A program made the translations under genes and the position numbers. From Haliovirga abyssi (lineage in GTDB: Bacteria > Fusobacteriota > Fusobacteriia > Fusobacteriales > Haliovirgaceae): DNA of 64,000 bases. Below are positions 24,563 through 34,886 of the stretch, piece by piece. Where the stretch lies: positions 2,166,637 to 2,230,636 of the forward strand of contig NZ_AP027059.1 in assembly GCF_030295325.1 (NCBI RefSeq). Reading direction: 5' to 3'. The notes under the pieces were generated by a model, which worked only from the letters and a program-made list of their open reading frames with translations, did no database searches and was not told where the DNA came from. Position 1 is the first letter of the stretch. Each line of letters opens with the position of its first letter.

Positions 24563-25231
24563 TCATTTATCAACTTTTTTCCCAAATATTGATAATCCAA
24601 AATAATTTTCTGTTACTTCATAGGTTTTGAAATTGCTTTCTTTTAATAACAATAATATTTCATTTTTGGTATATGCTGCATTAATTGAAGATTTCAACCC
24701 CTGTTTCATTACTTGTTTTTTTAAATTTGCCTTCATTAATAAGAAAATCAATGGATTTGTATTTCTTTTTAAATCCCCAATGAAAAAATTACCACCAACT
24801 TTTAATACTCTTTCTATCTCATTTATTACATTTACCGGATTTTCCCATTCATGAAGTGAATTAGCTGTAAAAACTCCATCAAAAAAACAGTCAGAAAAAG
24901 GAAGTTGTTCAGTCGCATCCCCCATCTTTATTGTAAGATTTTCCTTAACACCATATTTTTCTGCATTAATTTTAGCCAATTTTATCATATCTTCGCTTAT
25001 ATCTAACCAAGAGAGAGAGGCATTCGAACATTTTTTTAACCACTCAAGTCCTAAATATCCAGGTCCAGGCCCAATTTCTAAAACTTCACCTTCTATAATT
25101 CCCGATTTTATTATCTCATTTGTTTTTAAAAGTCCACGTTCACAAAGTTTTTTTTGCATTTCATCATAATCTTGAACAAGCATTTCTCCTGTAATTCCAT
25201 GGTTTGTTTCTGGAACTCTTTGTTTTTTCAT
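24563..25231 (-). CDS. Class I SAM-dependent methyltransferase
   Basis: 222 residues with a Rossmann methyltransferase fold. Motif I VLEIGPGPGYLGLEW lies at about 50-64, the acidic residue ending strand 2 is in WLDISEDM, motif II is GDATEQLPF, and FDGVFTANSLHEW is the Methyltransf_11-type segment. The substrate cannot be told from sequence; the family includes UbiE-like enzymes and small-molecule methyltransferases. The start follows GGGAGGAGAATCAAA. No operon partner is evident, as the next gene upstream ends about 105 bp away. Confidence 0.8.
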   Translation of the reverse strand: MKKQRVPETNHGITGEMLVQDYDEMQKKLCERGLLKTNEIIKSGIIEGEVLEIGPGPGYLGLEWLKKCSNASLSWLDISEDMIKLAKINAEKYGVKENLTIKMGDATEQLPFSDCFFDGVFTANSLHEWENPVNVINEIERVLKVGGNFFIGDLKRNTNPLIFLLMKANLKKQVMKQGLKSSINAAYTKNEILLLLKESNFKTYEVTENYFGLSIFGKKVDK

Positions 25232-25337
25232 TTGATTCTCCTCCCTATTATAATTAAAATTATTTTGTTATTTCTTATTTTGAATCCTACTTTTAAATTG
25301 TTAATTATCAATTATCCATTGTCAATTATCTTTCCCA

Positions 25338-25763
25338 TCATATATCTTTTAATTTTTTTTGCAAATCTTTTAATTTCATGTTAATAAAAGATGAATAAAA
25401 AATATATATAATCACACCTGAAAAACTTGCACCCAAAATCGGTAATATTAACAAATTTAATATATCTCTTCCGCCACTAAAATAAGATACACCAGAAGTT
25501 AAGACCATAACTAAAATTACCTCACAAATAATTGTTAATCTCATATTTATTGTTTTCCTAAGAACAAATATAAAAACATACTTAGAAATATATCCTATAA
25601 TTATTCCTATTAATCCACTTATAAGTAAAGATATTATTATTATTTTACCCTCAACATAATTACTTAACACTCCAATTAAATAAAAACCATCTATAACTAT
25701 TCCTATAAACATAAATAGTAATATTTCCTTTATTAACTTTATTATCTTCTCCATAAATTTCAT
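25338..25763 (-). CDS. DUF3021-type membrane protein, partner of LytTR regulator
   Basis: About 141 residues with four membrane segments by eye (roughly 10-32, 40-62, 74-95, 102-125) and a basic C-terminal tail, as in DUF3021. This family is usually encoded directly downstream of a short LytTR regulator and is thought to modulate it. The start is most likely the ATG whose A overlaps the LytTR TGA stop; the ribosome-binding site AGGAG is only 4 nt away, so an ATG four codons further in is possible. Translation is coupled to the preceding gene. Confidence 0.75.
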   Translation of the reverse strand: MKFMEKIIKLIKEILLFMFIGIVIDGFYLIGVLSNYVEGKIIIISLLISGLIGIIIGYISKYVFIFVLRKTINMRLTIICEVILVMVLTSGVSYFSGGRDILNLLILPILGASFSGVIIYIFYSSFINMKLKDLQKKLKDI

Positions 25764-26320
25764 CACACTCCTAAATATTTTTTAAATTTTTTTAAATATG
25801 TCCTTGTAACTTCAACTTTTTTATTTGTCCCTTCAAATTTAATAATCAGTTTATTATCAAACCATGGGATAATTTGACTTATATTTCTTATACTAACTAT
25901 ATTAGATTTGCTGACTCTCATAAATTCCTTTGAATCTAATTTTTCTTCTAATTCGTACAACTTCTCTTTTATTTTATATATTTTTTTCTCATTTTCAACA
26001 ATGCAGTATATATTATTATTATCTGCTTCAAAAAATTGGACTTTTTTAAGAGAAATTAATTTTATCTCCTCATCATCTTTCCCAGCTATAAAATCTTTAT
26101 TAGAGTTGCTGTTATTACAAAAAAATTCATCTAAAAAATCTAAAAATTGATTTAAATTTTCGCTATTAAATAAAATATAAATTTTATTATCTTTTTCTAC
26201 ATTTATAGTTTCATCTATAAAGACAGTATTTGCATTTAAATCTAACTCTATACCTTTTGCTTCTAATAGAGTTTTTATAATTTTAAATTTTTTATCTTCG
26301 CAAATTAAAGATGCTTTCAT
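25763..26320 (-). CDS. LytTR-family DNA-binding regulator
   Basis: 185 residues. Residues 1-80 are a small N-terminal region of no clear family. Residues 85-185 form a LytTR DNA-binding domain (ISLKKVQFFEADNNNIYCIV, FMRVSKSNIVSIRNI, VTRTYLKKFKKYL). Without a receiver domain it belongs to the LytTR regulators paired with a membrane protein (here DUF3021) rather than with a histidine kinase. The start follows AAGGAGGTGACAA. A promoter lies about 110 bp upstream. Such pairs often autoregulate; no direct-repeat LytTR site was identified. Confidence 0.85.
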   Translation of the reverse strand: MKASLICEDKKFKIIKTLLEAKGIELDLNANTVFIDETINVEKDNKIYILFNSENLNQFLDFLDEFFCNNSNSNKDFIAGKDDEEIKLISLKKVQFFEADNNNIYCIVENEKKIYKIKEKLYELEEKLDSKEFMRVSKSNIVSIRNISQIIPWFDNKLIIKFEGTNKKVEVTRTYLKKFKKYLGV

Positions 26321-26431
26321 TTGTCACCTCCTTAATTTCATATTAATTTTTTCAGTATCTTTTTTTTAGTAATATTTGAGATAATATTGATTTGTTAGTT
26401 ATTTGAGTTAAAGTTTATTTCATATAATAAT

Positions 26432-26459
26432 ATTATACTAGATAATAATGTTTTTTCAA
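26432..26459 (-). promoter_or_regulatory. Promoter of the LytTR-DUF3021 pair
   Basis: TTGAAA (26454-26459), 16-nt spacer, TATAAT (26432-26437) on the minus strand. Confidence 0.6.
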
Positions 26460-26528
26460 ATAGATTTATTGTATTCTGCAATTTTTCTTCTGTAAAGTGT
26501 AATTATATCTCTTTAAGTTTAAATATAA

Positions 26529-26563
26529 TAAAAAAGGACCTGTTAAAACAAGTCCTTTTTTAT
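26529..26563. terminator. Terminator behind the chemoreceptor gene
   Basis: AAAAAGGAC and GTCCTTTTT arms around TGTTTTAACA, with T-runs on both strands. Confidence 0.85.
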
Positions 26564-26577
26564 TTGTTTTTTTAAAA

Positions 26578-28935
26578 TCAATCCAATATTTTCATTATTT
26601 CATCAATAAGATTTAACACTATCTCTTTATTTGCTAACGTATCTTGATATAGTTCCATAGCCTTTTCAAAGTTATTCTTTTTAAGTTGTTCATAAATCGA
26701 TTTAGTATTATTATGAATATTTTTATGAGGCACTAATATCTTTTCCCAAAGCTCTTTAATTTCTATTGGTGGCTTTGTTGAATAATAAGTTATTCCAAAA
26801 CTACATTGATATTCATTTTCTTCTAAATATTCCTCAATTAAATGCTTTTTAACTTGAACTCCTAATTTTTCTACATATGTAATATGAGCCTTCTTCATCT
26901 CTTTTAAAAAATTTTTAATATCTTTTATTGAATATAAATTAAAATTATTTAGTAATTTTGAAAAACTAACATTAAGTTCATTACTTTCATCAATTGTATT
27001 ATCTATTGTAGTATTAATATAATTTTTAATAGACTTAAATTCAGTAAAAATTTGTTTAATATTATCATTTGTATTAAAAATTTTAGTAGTTGTATCTTTA
27101 AGAACATTAACTATTTCTGTATTAAAAGAAGATTGCTCTTCACTTATAGCAGTTAGATTATTTATCTCTTCTGAAATATCTTCAATTTTTTTATCAATAT
27201 TATAACTTCCTGCAACAACTTTTTCAATATTTTCTTCAGATTTAGTAACGCTCATACCTATTTGATTACCATTTTTATTAACTTCAGATATTTGAGCTTT
27301 AATATTTTTTAATATATCATCTATGCTATTTGTTGCTTTTTTAGAATTTTCAGCTAAAGTTCTAATTTCATTAGCAACTACGGCAAACCCTTTCCCCGCT
27401 TCTCCAGCCCTAGCTGCTTCTATTGCAGCATTTAATGCAAGTAAATTAGTTTGTTCAGTAATGTTATTAATAGCAGTAATAATTTCTTCTATATTATTTG
27501 CTTTAATTACTAAATCATTAGTTTGTTTTTTAAAATTTTCTGCAAATACTTTTAACTCTTTTACTTGTCCATTTATACCATTAATAGCTTTACTGCTAGT
27601 ATTAGAAGTTTCTATCAACTCATTTATAGATAAAGAAATATTTTGAGCACTTTCTGCAACTATAAAAGATCCGTTAGAAACTTTTTCTTCACTAAGTTTA
27701 ATTTCCTCTAAAGAACTATTTATACTGTTAATATTATTATTAGTTTCTCCCAATCTGTTTATAGTATCATCCATTAAATCTCCATTTAATAATAGTTCTC
27801 TCTTAAATTTATTTATATATAAAATAGTTTTTTTAAAACTAGAAAAAATATCCATTAAAATATTTTTTAAAAATAAAATGCTTTCTTTTAACTTAAAAGA
27901 GCTTTTCTCTAATTCATTTTTAGAGTTTGAATTTACATTAATTTTACTAATTGAATTATAATTATTCATTTTAATATTTTCAGAAATATTTTCAATTAAT
28001 AAAACTTTAGATAATATACTTTTTATAATATATATATATATTGGAATAGAAATTAATAATATAAAAATCCCAATATACAAAATATTTTTTATAACTTCGT
28101 AAAAAATATTTTGTAATAATGATATATCTTCTTTTGTTAAAATAGCACCTATAATTTTACCATTAAAATCTGTTAAATAATTTGCAACATACATATTAGA
28201 ATTTATATATTTAAAAAAGCCAAAATTTTTATCAAAAATTTTATCATTATTATCAAGTATATATTTTTTAATTTGAGTTAAATTAAAAATATTTTCAAAT
28301 TTATTATTACCATCTTCATAAAACATATTATCTTCTTTTTCATTTTTCCAATTATATACTTGATATAAAATATTTTCATTCTCTAAATTAGATAAAAACT
28401 TTTTATTTAATTGAATACCCGCTTCCACTGTACCTATAAATTTATTATCATAATAAACAGGAGAAACATATCGAAGTATAAGTCCACTTTTTCCAATTTC
28501 AATACCTTTAATATTTTTTTTATTTTTATTAGATGCAACGATTGTTTTTCTCCAACTTAAGTCATCTCCAGATTTATCATAATTATTAGTTCTTAAAAAT
28601 GATTTAATATCCTTTGTATGAAAATGTATAATAGATATTGCATATTTTATTTTTAAATTATTTAAATCATATTGTGTATTTAAATAATCAAATAATTCTT
28701 TTTTTTGATTATTGTAAAAATATAGTTGTACTTTTTCATCATTTTTAATTTCATCAATAATTAAATTTAAAATAACTCCTTTTTTATTTAACTCTTTAGA
28801 TATAATCTTTTTTTGAGCACTATATTTTGTTTTTAATAAATTATTTTGAAATATTTTAGTAGTAAAAAAAAGTACAAATATACTAAAAATTAAAAAACCA
28901 GAAAAAACAAAATTAAAAATTTTCTTTAAGCTCAT
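26578..28935 (-). CDS. Methyl-accepting chemotaxis protein with C-terminal CZB-like zinc-binding domain
   Basis: 785 residues. TM1 about 5-26, a large extracytoplasmic sensor region (about 30-280, cache-like by length and pattern), TM2 about 285-308, a cytoplasmic signalling domain (about 370-650) with the conserved tip region [18 protein letters not shown] around residue 500, and a C-terminal domain (about 680-785). The last has His and Cys in CZB-like positions ([23 protein letters not shown]), as in chemoreceptor zinc-binding domains. It would sense an external signal and control CheA. The start is the ATG 5 nt after AGGGGTGG. No che genes are in view. Confidence 0.85.
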   Translation of the reverse strand: MSLKKIFNFVFSGFLIFSIFVLFFTTKIFQNNLLKTKYSAQKKIISKELNKKGVILNLIIDEIKNDEKVQLYFYNNQKKELFDYLNTQYDLNNLKIKYAISIIHFHTKDIKSFLRTNNYDKSGDDLSWRKTIVASNKNKKNIKGIEIGKSGLILRYVSPVYYDNKFIGTVEAGIQLNKKFLSNLENENILYQVYNWKNEKEDNMFYEDGNNKFENIFNLTQIKKYILDNNDKIFDKNFGFFKYINSNMYVANYLTDFNGKIIGAILTKEDISLLQNIFYEVIKNILYIGIFILLISIPIYIYIIKSILSKVLLIENISENIKMNNYNSISKINVNSNSKNELEKSSFKLKESILFLKNILMDIFSSFKKTILYINKFKRELLLNGDLMDDTINRLGETNNNINSINSSLEEIKLSEEKVSNGSFIVAESAQNISLSINELIETSNTSSKAINGINGQVKELKVFAENFKKQTNDLVIKANNIEEIITAINNITEQTNLLALNAAIEAARAGEAGKGFAVVANEIRTLAENSKKATNSIDDILKNIKAQISEVNKNGNQIGMSVTKSEENIEKVVAGSYNIDKKIEDISEEINNLTAISEEQSSFNTEIVNVLKDTTTKIFNTNDNIKQIFTEFKSIKNYINTTIDNTIDESNELNVSFSKLLNNFNLYSIKDIKNFLKEMKKAHITYVEKLGVQVKKHLIEEYLEENEYQCSFGITYYSTKPPIEIKELWEKILVPHKNIHNNTKSIYEQLKKNNFEKAMELYQDTLANKEIVLNLIDEIMKILD

Positions 28936-28958
28936 AATAACCACCCCTTTATATTTTT

Positions 28959-28987
28959 ATTCTAACTTCCGTTTTATAAATTGTCAA
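28959..28987 (-). promoter_or_regulatory. Promoter of the chemoreceptor gene
   Basis: Perfect TTGACA (28982-28987), 17-nt spacer, TAGAAT (28959-28964) on the minus strand, 23 bp before the start. Confidence 0.8.
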
Positions 28988-29018
28988 GTTTTTGTAGAGA
29001 AAAATATTATTGCTCTCC

Positions 29019-30221
29019 CTAATCTAAAATATTTTTTAACTTCCCTGTAAAAGAAGTTGCAAACTCTTTTGTTGCTAGATATTTATCTACAAAAGTAACT
29101 ATAAAAGATTCCTTATATCTTGGCGGTATAATTGTTAATGGCCACATATGTTTTATTATTATATCCTTTTCTATTTTATTTAACTTAAAATTCTTTTCTG
29201 AATTTTTTAATGCTATCTTTGGATGTGCAAACCCATGTAACTTATTCTTTGCTAAATCCGGCTCACTATGATTTCTCCAATCATATAAGAAAAAATCATG
29301 CAAAAGTCCCCCTCTTGCTGTTGATTTATAATCAGCTCCTATATATTTACTTATTTTATAAGATAAATATGAAACTTCTAATACATGTTTATATATTGAT
29401 GAATTATGATGATAAAAATTCTTTAATTTTAAAAATTCTTTATTCTCTATAATATCCTTTACAATATTATAATACTCCTCCTCAGAAGGAGTTTTTCCTT
29501 TTTCATACTCTATTTTTTTGCTATTTATTAAAGATATGATTTTCCCTACTCTTTGGCTAAGACTATCAGATATATTTTTATATATAAATCCACTTAAATT
29601 TGGAAAGGCTTTTGTCAATCTTATTGTTGATAAAAAAATCTTTTCTATCTCTAAGTTATTTAGATTTTCATGATTTTCTTTAAAGAATAATATTTTCCTC
29701 TTAAATCTACTTAAAGCATTAGAAGATATAATTAAATCTGTTATAAAATATAATATCATCATAACAGATATTCCTTCTAATATTTCAGGATTTTGTTTAT
29801 ATAAGATTTTTTTAAAAAATGGATGTATTTCATAATTAAATATAATTGCTAATACCATCCATGCTAATGAAAATTTTAAACATACTTTTCCACCGATATT
29901 AAATCTGTCCTTAGAATAATCCCACAACTTAACTTTATATATCATTTCTAATAATTCTCCTACAATATATTCTATAATTGTTAAAATAATAAAAAATATT
30001 AAACTTTTTAAAGCTATATTATCAAATTTTCCATTATTCAAACTATTATTTATCCAAACAACTGTTAAGGCCCCAATTCCATAAATAGGGGTGAATGGCC
30101 CCATCAAAAATCCAGCATTTACAAATCTTTTCTGTCTATAAGAACGATATACCACTTCTAAAATCCATCCTAAAAATGAGTAAATTGTAAAAAACATTAT
30201 AACATAAAATATATTTTCCAT
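29019..30221 (-). CDS. Fusion of a CmpB-type putative ABC permease domain and an HD domain
   Basis: 400 residues. Residues 1-160 form several membrane segments with SFLGWILEVVYRS and NAGFLMGPFTPIYGIGA, typical of the 'putative ABC-transporter type IV' (CmpB) family. Residues about 255-400 form an HD phosphohydrolase domain (HHNSSIYKHVLEVS, GGLLHDFFLYDW with the HD pair, and IIKHMWPL). HD domains hydrolyse nucleotides or cyclic nucleotides. Both parts are known separately and together in anaerobes, but the function is unknown. The start follows AAGGATGTG. It has no operon partner. Confidence 0.75.
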   Translation of the reverse strand: MENIFYVIMFFTIYSFLGWILEVVYRSYRQKRFVNAGFLMGPFTPIYGIGALTVVWINNSLNNGKFDNIALKSLIFFIILTIIEYIVGELLEMIYKVKLWDYSKDRFNIGGKVCLKFSLAWMVLAIIFNYEIHPFFKKILYKQNPEILEGISVMMILYFITDLIISSNALSRFKRKILFFKENHENLNNLEIEKIFLSTIRLTKAFPNLSGFIYKNISDSLSQRVGKIISLINSKKIEYEKGKTPSEEEYYNIVKDIIENKEFLKLKNFYHHNSSIYKHVLEVSYLSYKISKYIGADYKSTARGGLLHDFFLYDWRNHSEPDLAKNKLHGFAHPKIALKNSEKNFKLNKIEKDIIIKHMWPLTIIPPRYKESFIVTFVDKYLATKEFATSFTGKLKNILD

Positions 30222-30504
30222 AAATTCACATCCTTAATTATTATTTTTTACATTATCCTCTTTTTATATCTACTTCTATTATCCCTATTTTTTTACTTCT
30301 AGAAATTCTCCAAAGCAACCTCCAAAACTAATTATTAATAATAATTTTTTTAATCTCTTCATCTTTTATCTCTTCCTTTTTATATTATACACTATTTATA
30401 GTCGAAATGAAACAATAAAAAGTCAAGAGAATAAAAATAAAGAAGCAATTTTTATTAAAAAAATTGCTTCTTTATGATTTTTTTACTATTCTTTACATTT
30501 AATT
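30222..30504. other. Intergenic region before the CmpB-HD gene
   Basis: Contains the terminator of the next gene (30438-30474) and an AT-rich upstream region. No gene and no convincing promoter were recognised. Confidence 0.5.
30438..30474. terminator. Bidirectional terminator behind the large lipoprotein gene
   Basis: TAAAGAAGCAATTTTT and AAAAATTGCTTCTTTA arms; T-rich sequence follows on both strands. Confidence 0.85.
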
Positions 30505-33297
30505 TTAATATCTATCTATAAATTCCTCTTTACAATCTTGCATTATAAGTTCTGCATCTTTTTCTTCTACATTTAAATCAGATATTTCATAAGTCCCTAC
30601 ATCAGAAATAATTCCAACATTAGTTAATACACTATTTATAAAGTTTTCAGCTTTTAAAGTTGTGGTTTTTAATTCTATTTCCCCTGTTGGCGTTACTGAT
30701 AATAGTGCTGGATTTTTGCTTTTATAACCATTTGAATCTACCTCTCCAATTGCACCTGCTGCATATAACATTTTATTATCATCTCTTTTAAAAACTCCAT
30801 TAAATTCTACACTTTCCCCTTCTCCTGTAACTCTTTTGGACCATCCATATACACCATCACTTGAAAATTTAATAAAATCTGTAGCATAACCCTCATCTAT
30901 CAAAACTTTTGCCATTCCAATTACACCAACATCAGCTACAACTTCTAAATCTGTAAATGGATAATCTATCTCATTCATTACTCTATTCCATTTCAAATCT
31001 CCATTTTGTGAAAATTTAGCTATAAATCCTCCTTTTTCAGCCCATCCTGAAATATAAAATCCTTCATCTTCCGATGTAACTATAGAATCAAACCTTGTTG
31101 CTAATGCCTCTTGATCATCATCTAAATTATCAATTATTATATATTTATCCCAAACTTTATTCCAATTTTCATCATATTTTATCATTACACCTTGTGGAAT
31201 AAATACTCCTCTATTTACATTACCTATTACTACATACCCATCTTTTACAGGTGCTGCTCCAATTATATCTACAAATACTCCCTCTTCTCCTTCTTGATCT
31301 GGAAAAACATTATATGTCATTTTTTCCTTCTTTTCAATTACTCCATTGGAATTTACAATCATAAAACTCCCGCCAAATGATACTATAAATTTATCTTGTG
31401 TTATTTTAGCTAAATGAGTCTCTAAAGTTAATCCGCCTACATCTACATTTAAAACTTTTCCCCAAACACTTTCTCCATTTTCATTTAATTTTGCTATAAT
31501 AACTCCCTCACCTGTAATTCCAGCTACAATATATCCATCACTAATTTTTTTTATTTTATTAAGAAATAATGTTAACTTCTCTCCTTCAACTTTAACCTTT
31601 GCAAATTTATTAAAAATGATATTTCCATCTTTATCATAATTTGTTAACATTGAAAATTGAAATGGTGCACTTGCTAATGCCATAAATCCATTTTCTCCAT
31701 TTGTAACTATATCCTTATAGTCATAATACCCCATTAACATTATTGGATTTTCTGGCATTTCTGCTCCACTTAAAATTTCATCCATAGTTGGAATATTTCC
31801 ATAAAATTTATATTTTTTTATCCACCCTTTTTCTAATTCTGGCACCTCTTCTGGTTTATATTCTCCATCTCCATCATTAAAATACTCTGCTGATACTATT
31901 TTCTTTTCATAAATAGGCATTGTATATTCATATCCATCTAATCCTAAACCATTAAATCCTATTATTGCTTCTATTCCTCCATATACATTCCACCATGGAT
32001 TTTTATCTATATCTGCTTCTCCTCTGAAATATAACAATACTTTTCCAGTTCCTGCTAATACTGCATTTGTATATAAAGCTACTTCAAATTTTGCTCCTGT
32101 ATACATTTTAAACTTTGCATTTGCTTCAATTTCAGGTTGAGAAAAATCAAAATTATTATTTAATTCTCTTTTTCCTCCCCACTCTCCATTACTATAGCTT
32201 ATTTTAACTTCAGCTGTTGCTTGTTCCGATAAAGAGTATTTAAATTTACCATTTATCTCTCCATTACTTCCAACTACCAAATACATAGATGGAGTTATTA
32301 CTATTGGTACATTTCCTATAAATATATTAAATGGCATAAATGAATAACTAATTAATTTTACTTCCTTATCCCAAGTTTTATGTAAATTTCCAGTTATTTT
32401 TAAATTACCAGAGATATTACTATCTACCCCAAAGCCAAACTCTTTTATTGTAAATCCAGATATATCTATATCAAAATCTATTCCAGGATCTATAGATAAC
32501 TCTCCCTCCAATTTTATTTGGTCATCTGTTGTGTTTTCATCATTGTCTTCATCATATACAACTGTATTTATCTGACAAACCATATCTCTTGCTTCATCTA
32601 CTCTTGATATTTTTATCCCTCTATAATTTGTAGAAACTCTCTTTATATCATTTTTAGTTAATTTAATTTTTTTATTTACTTTTGCTTGTTCTACAACGTC
32701 AGTTATCTTTGCTGGCTTAAAAATAATCTCTTTTTTTCCATTTTTCTCTATAATACTATCAACTTTTACCAATAATCCTTTTGGAAACTTATCACTTACT
32801 CCAGATACTATTATATCATCTTTTTTATAAGGAATCTCCTCTCCAACTGAAAATATAATTTTATTATTATCTATATCAACTTCATCTATCTTATTTTTGG
32901 TATCTTCATCTAAAACAACTGCTTTATCTGATATTTTTACTGGTGTTTTTACTGCTTTTATTTTTAATATATTACTCTCCAAATCTTTGTATTTGGCTTT
33001 TATGCTATATTCCCCCTCTTTAGTTGTAGTAAAAACATTTCCAGTTATACTCTCACCATTAACATAATATGCAATATCTGTTGTTATCTCTTTTTCGACA
33101 CCATTTCCATCCTTTTCTATTGCTTTTAGTGTTGTTTTCTCTACTCCATTTGCCTCAATTTCTAATTTGTCAGAAGTTATTACAATAGATTTTTCTATAT
33201 TTTTCTCTTCTGTTTCTGGAGTTGTACTTGAAAAACACCCTCCTAAATTTAACATTAACACCAATGTTCCTAGTAAAATAATTATTCTCTTTTTCAT
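30505..33297 (-). CDS. Large lipoprotein with Ig-like N-terminus and repeat-rich C-terminal half
   Basis: 930 residues. Lipoprotein signal with lipobox NLGGC (C21). An Ig/invasin-like domain follows at about 38-115 (IVITSDKLEIEANG, Big-type). The middle part is beta-rich. The C-terminal half (about 530-900) repeats a pattern of DGYIVAG..., IIAKLNENGESVWGK and FIAKFSQNGDLKWNR, as in beta-propeller or PQQ-like 'GF(I)VAG..D..G' proteins. It is probably exposed at the cell surface or in the periplasm; a binding role is inferred and the ligand is unknown. The start follows AGGAGG at 9 nt. It is a single-gene unit with its own terminator. Confidence 0.7.
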   Translation of the reverse strand: MKKRIIILLGTLVLMLNLGGCFSSTTPETEEKNIEKSIVITSDKLEIEANGVEKTTLKAIEKDGNGVEKEITTDIAYYVNGESITGNVFTTTKEGEYSIKAKYKDLESNILKIKAVKTPVKISDKAVVLDEDTKNKIDEVDIDNNKIIFSVGEEIPYKKDDIIVSGVSDKFPKGLLVKVDSIIEKNGKKEIIFKPAKITDVVEQAKVNKKIKLTKNDIKRVSTNYRGIKISRVDEARDMVCQINTVVYDEDNDENTTDDQIKLEGELSIDPGIDFDIDISGFTIKEFGFGVDSNISGNLKITGNLHKTWDKEVKLISYSFMPFNIFIGNVPIVITPSMYLVVGSNGEINGKFKYSLSEQATAEVKISYSNGEWGGKRELNNNFDFSQPEIEANAKFKMYTGAKFEVALYTNAVLAGTGKVLLYFRGEADIDKNPWWNVYGGIEAIIGFNGLGLDGYEYTMPIYEKKIVSAEYFNDGDGEYKPEEVPELEKGWIKKYKFYGNIPTMDEILSGAEMPENPIMLMGYYDYKDIVTNGENGFMALASAPFQFSMLTNYDKDGNIIFNKFAKVKVEGEKLTLFLNKIKKISDGYIVAGITGEGVIIAKLNENGESVWGKVLNVDVGGLTLETHLAKITQDKFIVSFGGSFMIVNSNGVIEKKEKMTYNVFPDQEGEEGVFVDIIGAAPVKDGYVVIGNVNRGVFIPQGVMIKYDENWNKVWDKYIIIDNLDDDQEALATRFDSIVTSEDEGFYISGWAEKGGFIAKFSQNGDLKWNRVMNEIDYPFTDLEVVADVGVIGMAKVLIDEGYATDFIKFSSDGVYGWSKRVTGEGESVEFNGVFKRDDNKMLYAAGAIGEVDSNGYKSKNPALLSVTPTGEIELKTTTLKAENFINSVLTNVGIISDVGTYEISDLNVEEKDAELIMQDCKEEFIDRY

Positions 33298-33483
33298 TTA
33301 AATAGCCTCCTCTTATTATTTCTCTCAGTAATATTAATTATAATTTATTATATATTTTATTAATAGTGGTATTGGTAACTTTTACCAAATGACAAAAGTA
33401 ATTCTTTTTATCTTATTTAATTACAGATGCTATTGATTTCTATATAATATTAGGCTATACTATATTTATAATTTTATTGCTAA

Positions 33484-33526
33484 GGAACGTTTAAAAAATA
33501 ATGTCCTCATATTTTTAAGCCATTCC
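33484..33526. mobile_element. 43-bp shortened family A element, copy A6
   Basis: GGAACGTTTAAAAAATAA ... ATTTTTAAGCCATTCC with a deleted interior. TAA flanks it on both sides (33481-33483, 33527-33529). It ends 22 bp before the start of the following gene, so it lies in its leader or promoter. Confidence 0.75.
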
Positions 33527-33548
33527 TAAAAAGTAGAGGAGTTTTTTT

Positions 33549-34868
33549 ATGGGAGATGGAAGATATTATACACCTTATATGTTTTTTGCTATTTTAATAT
33601 TAACTTTTTCTTCTATTTTATTAACCTTATCAACTGTTTTCTTTTACATAAGGAGAAAAAAAAAGCTTATAAATAACTCTTTAATTATAATTTTAATATT
33701 AAATTATATTTTTGTAATTTCTCTATTTTTAGATAAAGTTATCTTTAGTCTAAAAATCTCTTTTTACTTAAAAAATATTATCTACTATACATATTTTTGT
33801 ATACTAAACTATTTTGATTTCTATATTTTAATATTTTTAAAGGAACGTATTAAAAAAGATAATAAATATTTATCTGCTATTTTTTTCTTTATTACTATTT
33901 TTACTTTTACTTTAACAACCTTAAATTTTATACTAAATATTAAATATAAAATACTTTTTTATCCTATTTATTTTAATAAGATAGTTTTTTCAAATCTATT
34001 TTATATAATTTTTTATCTAAATATATTTACACTATTTATATCCTCTATGTATAAAATTATAAAATATAAACCAAATATATATTTTATAAAGGCAAATTTA
34101 TTAATAATTTTTACTATTTTTATTGAAATTTTTTTACTGTTTTTTATAAATATTCATATTTTTAACATAGAGTTATTTTACTATTATATCCCAATCTCAA
34201 TATTTACTTTAATTTATGTGGGATTAAAATTTATGCCTGATTATTATATACCTGAACTATTTTCTAACACCATTTATAAATTAAATGAACTTATTATAAT
34301 AACAGATATAGATGGGAAAATATTATTTAAAAATCATAATTTTTTTATTATAGATATAAAAAGCATAGATTTTATTTATAACAATAATATAATCTCTATA
34401 TTTAATAATTTTAATGTAACTACTTTAACAAAAGAATCTAATTCTCAAGAAAATATTTTTAAAATTTTCTTAAATAACAAAGAATATTATCTGTCTTATG
34501 TTAAAGATAAAATCAAAAAAAATAGTAACTATTTTTTTATCTATAAAATTAAAGATATCTCATCTTTTTATTCTACTCTAATGGAATTAGATAAAAAAAA
34601 TACCTCTTTGAAATATATAAATTTTCAATTAACAAAATACTCTGATAAAAATAAAGAGTATAATTATGAAAACAGAAAAAAGGAGTTACTAAACAATATA
34701 CAAAATTCTCTTGGACACAATATTATTGAATTGGTAAAATTATTGGAATCATACAACATTATAAAAGGTAATTCAAATAAAAAATATAGTATACTAACTA
34801 AATCTATTAATAAATCAAGAAAAATTTTAACCGATATTAGGAATACCGTTAATAATTTTAAAAAATAG
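33549..34868 (+). CDS. Sensor-kinase paralog without phospho-acceptor His or ATPase domain
   Basis: 439 residues. The N-terminus has about seven membrane segments (roughly 8-222), as in 7TM histidine-kinase sensors. A degenerate PAS-like domain (236-340) follows, then a coiled region and a short dimerisation-like helix pair (about 375-439). Aligned on LGH, the NSLGHNI segment matches RELHDILGHSL of the kinase encoded 0.8 kb downstream, but the phospho-accepting His-Asp is Gln385-Asn386. The reading frame stops before any HATPase domain, and the next gene's ribosome-binding site follows at once. It is therefore probably a pseudokinase sensor or dimerisation partner. The start follows AGAGGAG. 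Confidence 0.75.
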   Translation: MGDGRYYTPYMFFAILILTFSSILLTLSTVFFYIRRKKKLINNSLIIILILNYIFVISLFLDKVIFSLKISFYLKNIIYYTYFCILNYFDFYILIFLKERIKKDNKYLSAIFFFITIFTFTLTTLNFILNIKYKILFYPIYFNKIVFSNLFYIIFYLNIFTLFISSMYKIIKYKPNIYFIKANLLIIFTIFIEIFLLFFINIHIFNIELFYYYIPISIFTLIYVGLKFMPDYYIPELFSNTIYKLNELIIITDIDGKILFKNHNFFIIDIKSIDFIYNNNIISIFNNFNVTTLTKESNSQENIFKIFLNNKEYYLSYVKDKIKKNSNYFFIYKIKDISSFYSTLMELDKKNTSLKYINFQLTKYSDKNKEYNYENRKKELLNNIQNSLGHNIIELVKLLESYNIIKGNSNKKYSILTKSINKSRKILTDIRNTVNNFKK

Positions 34869-34886
34869 AGACGAGAGGTGTGAATT

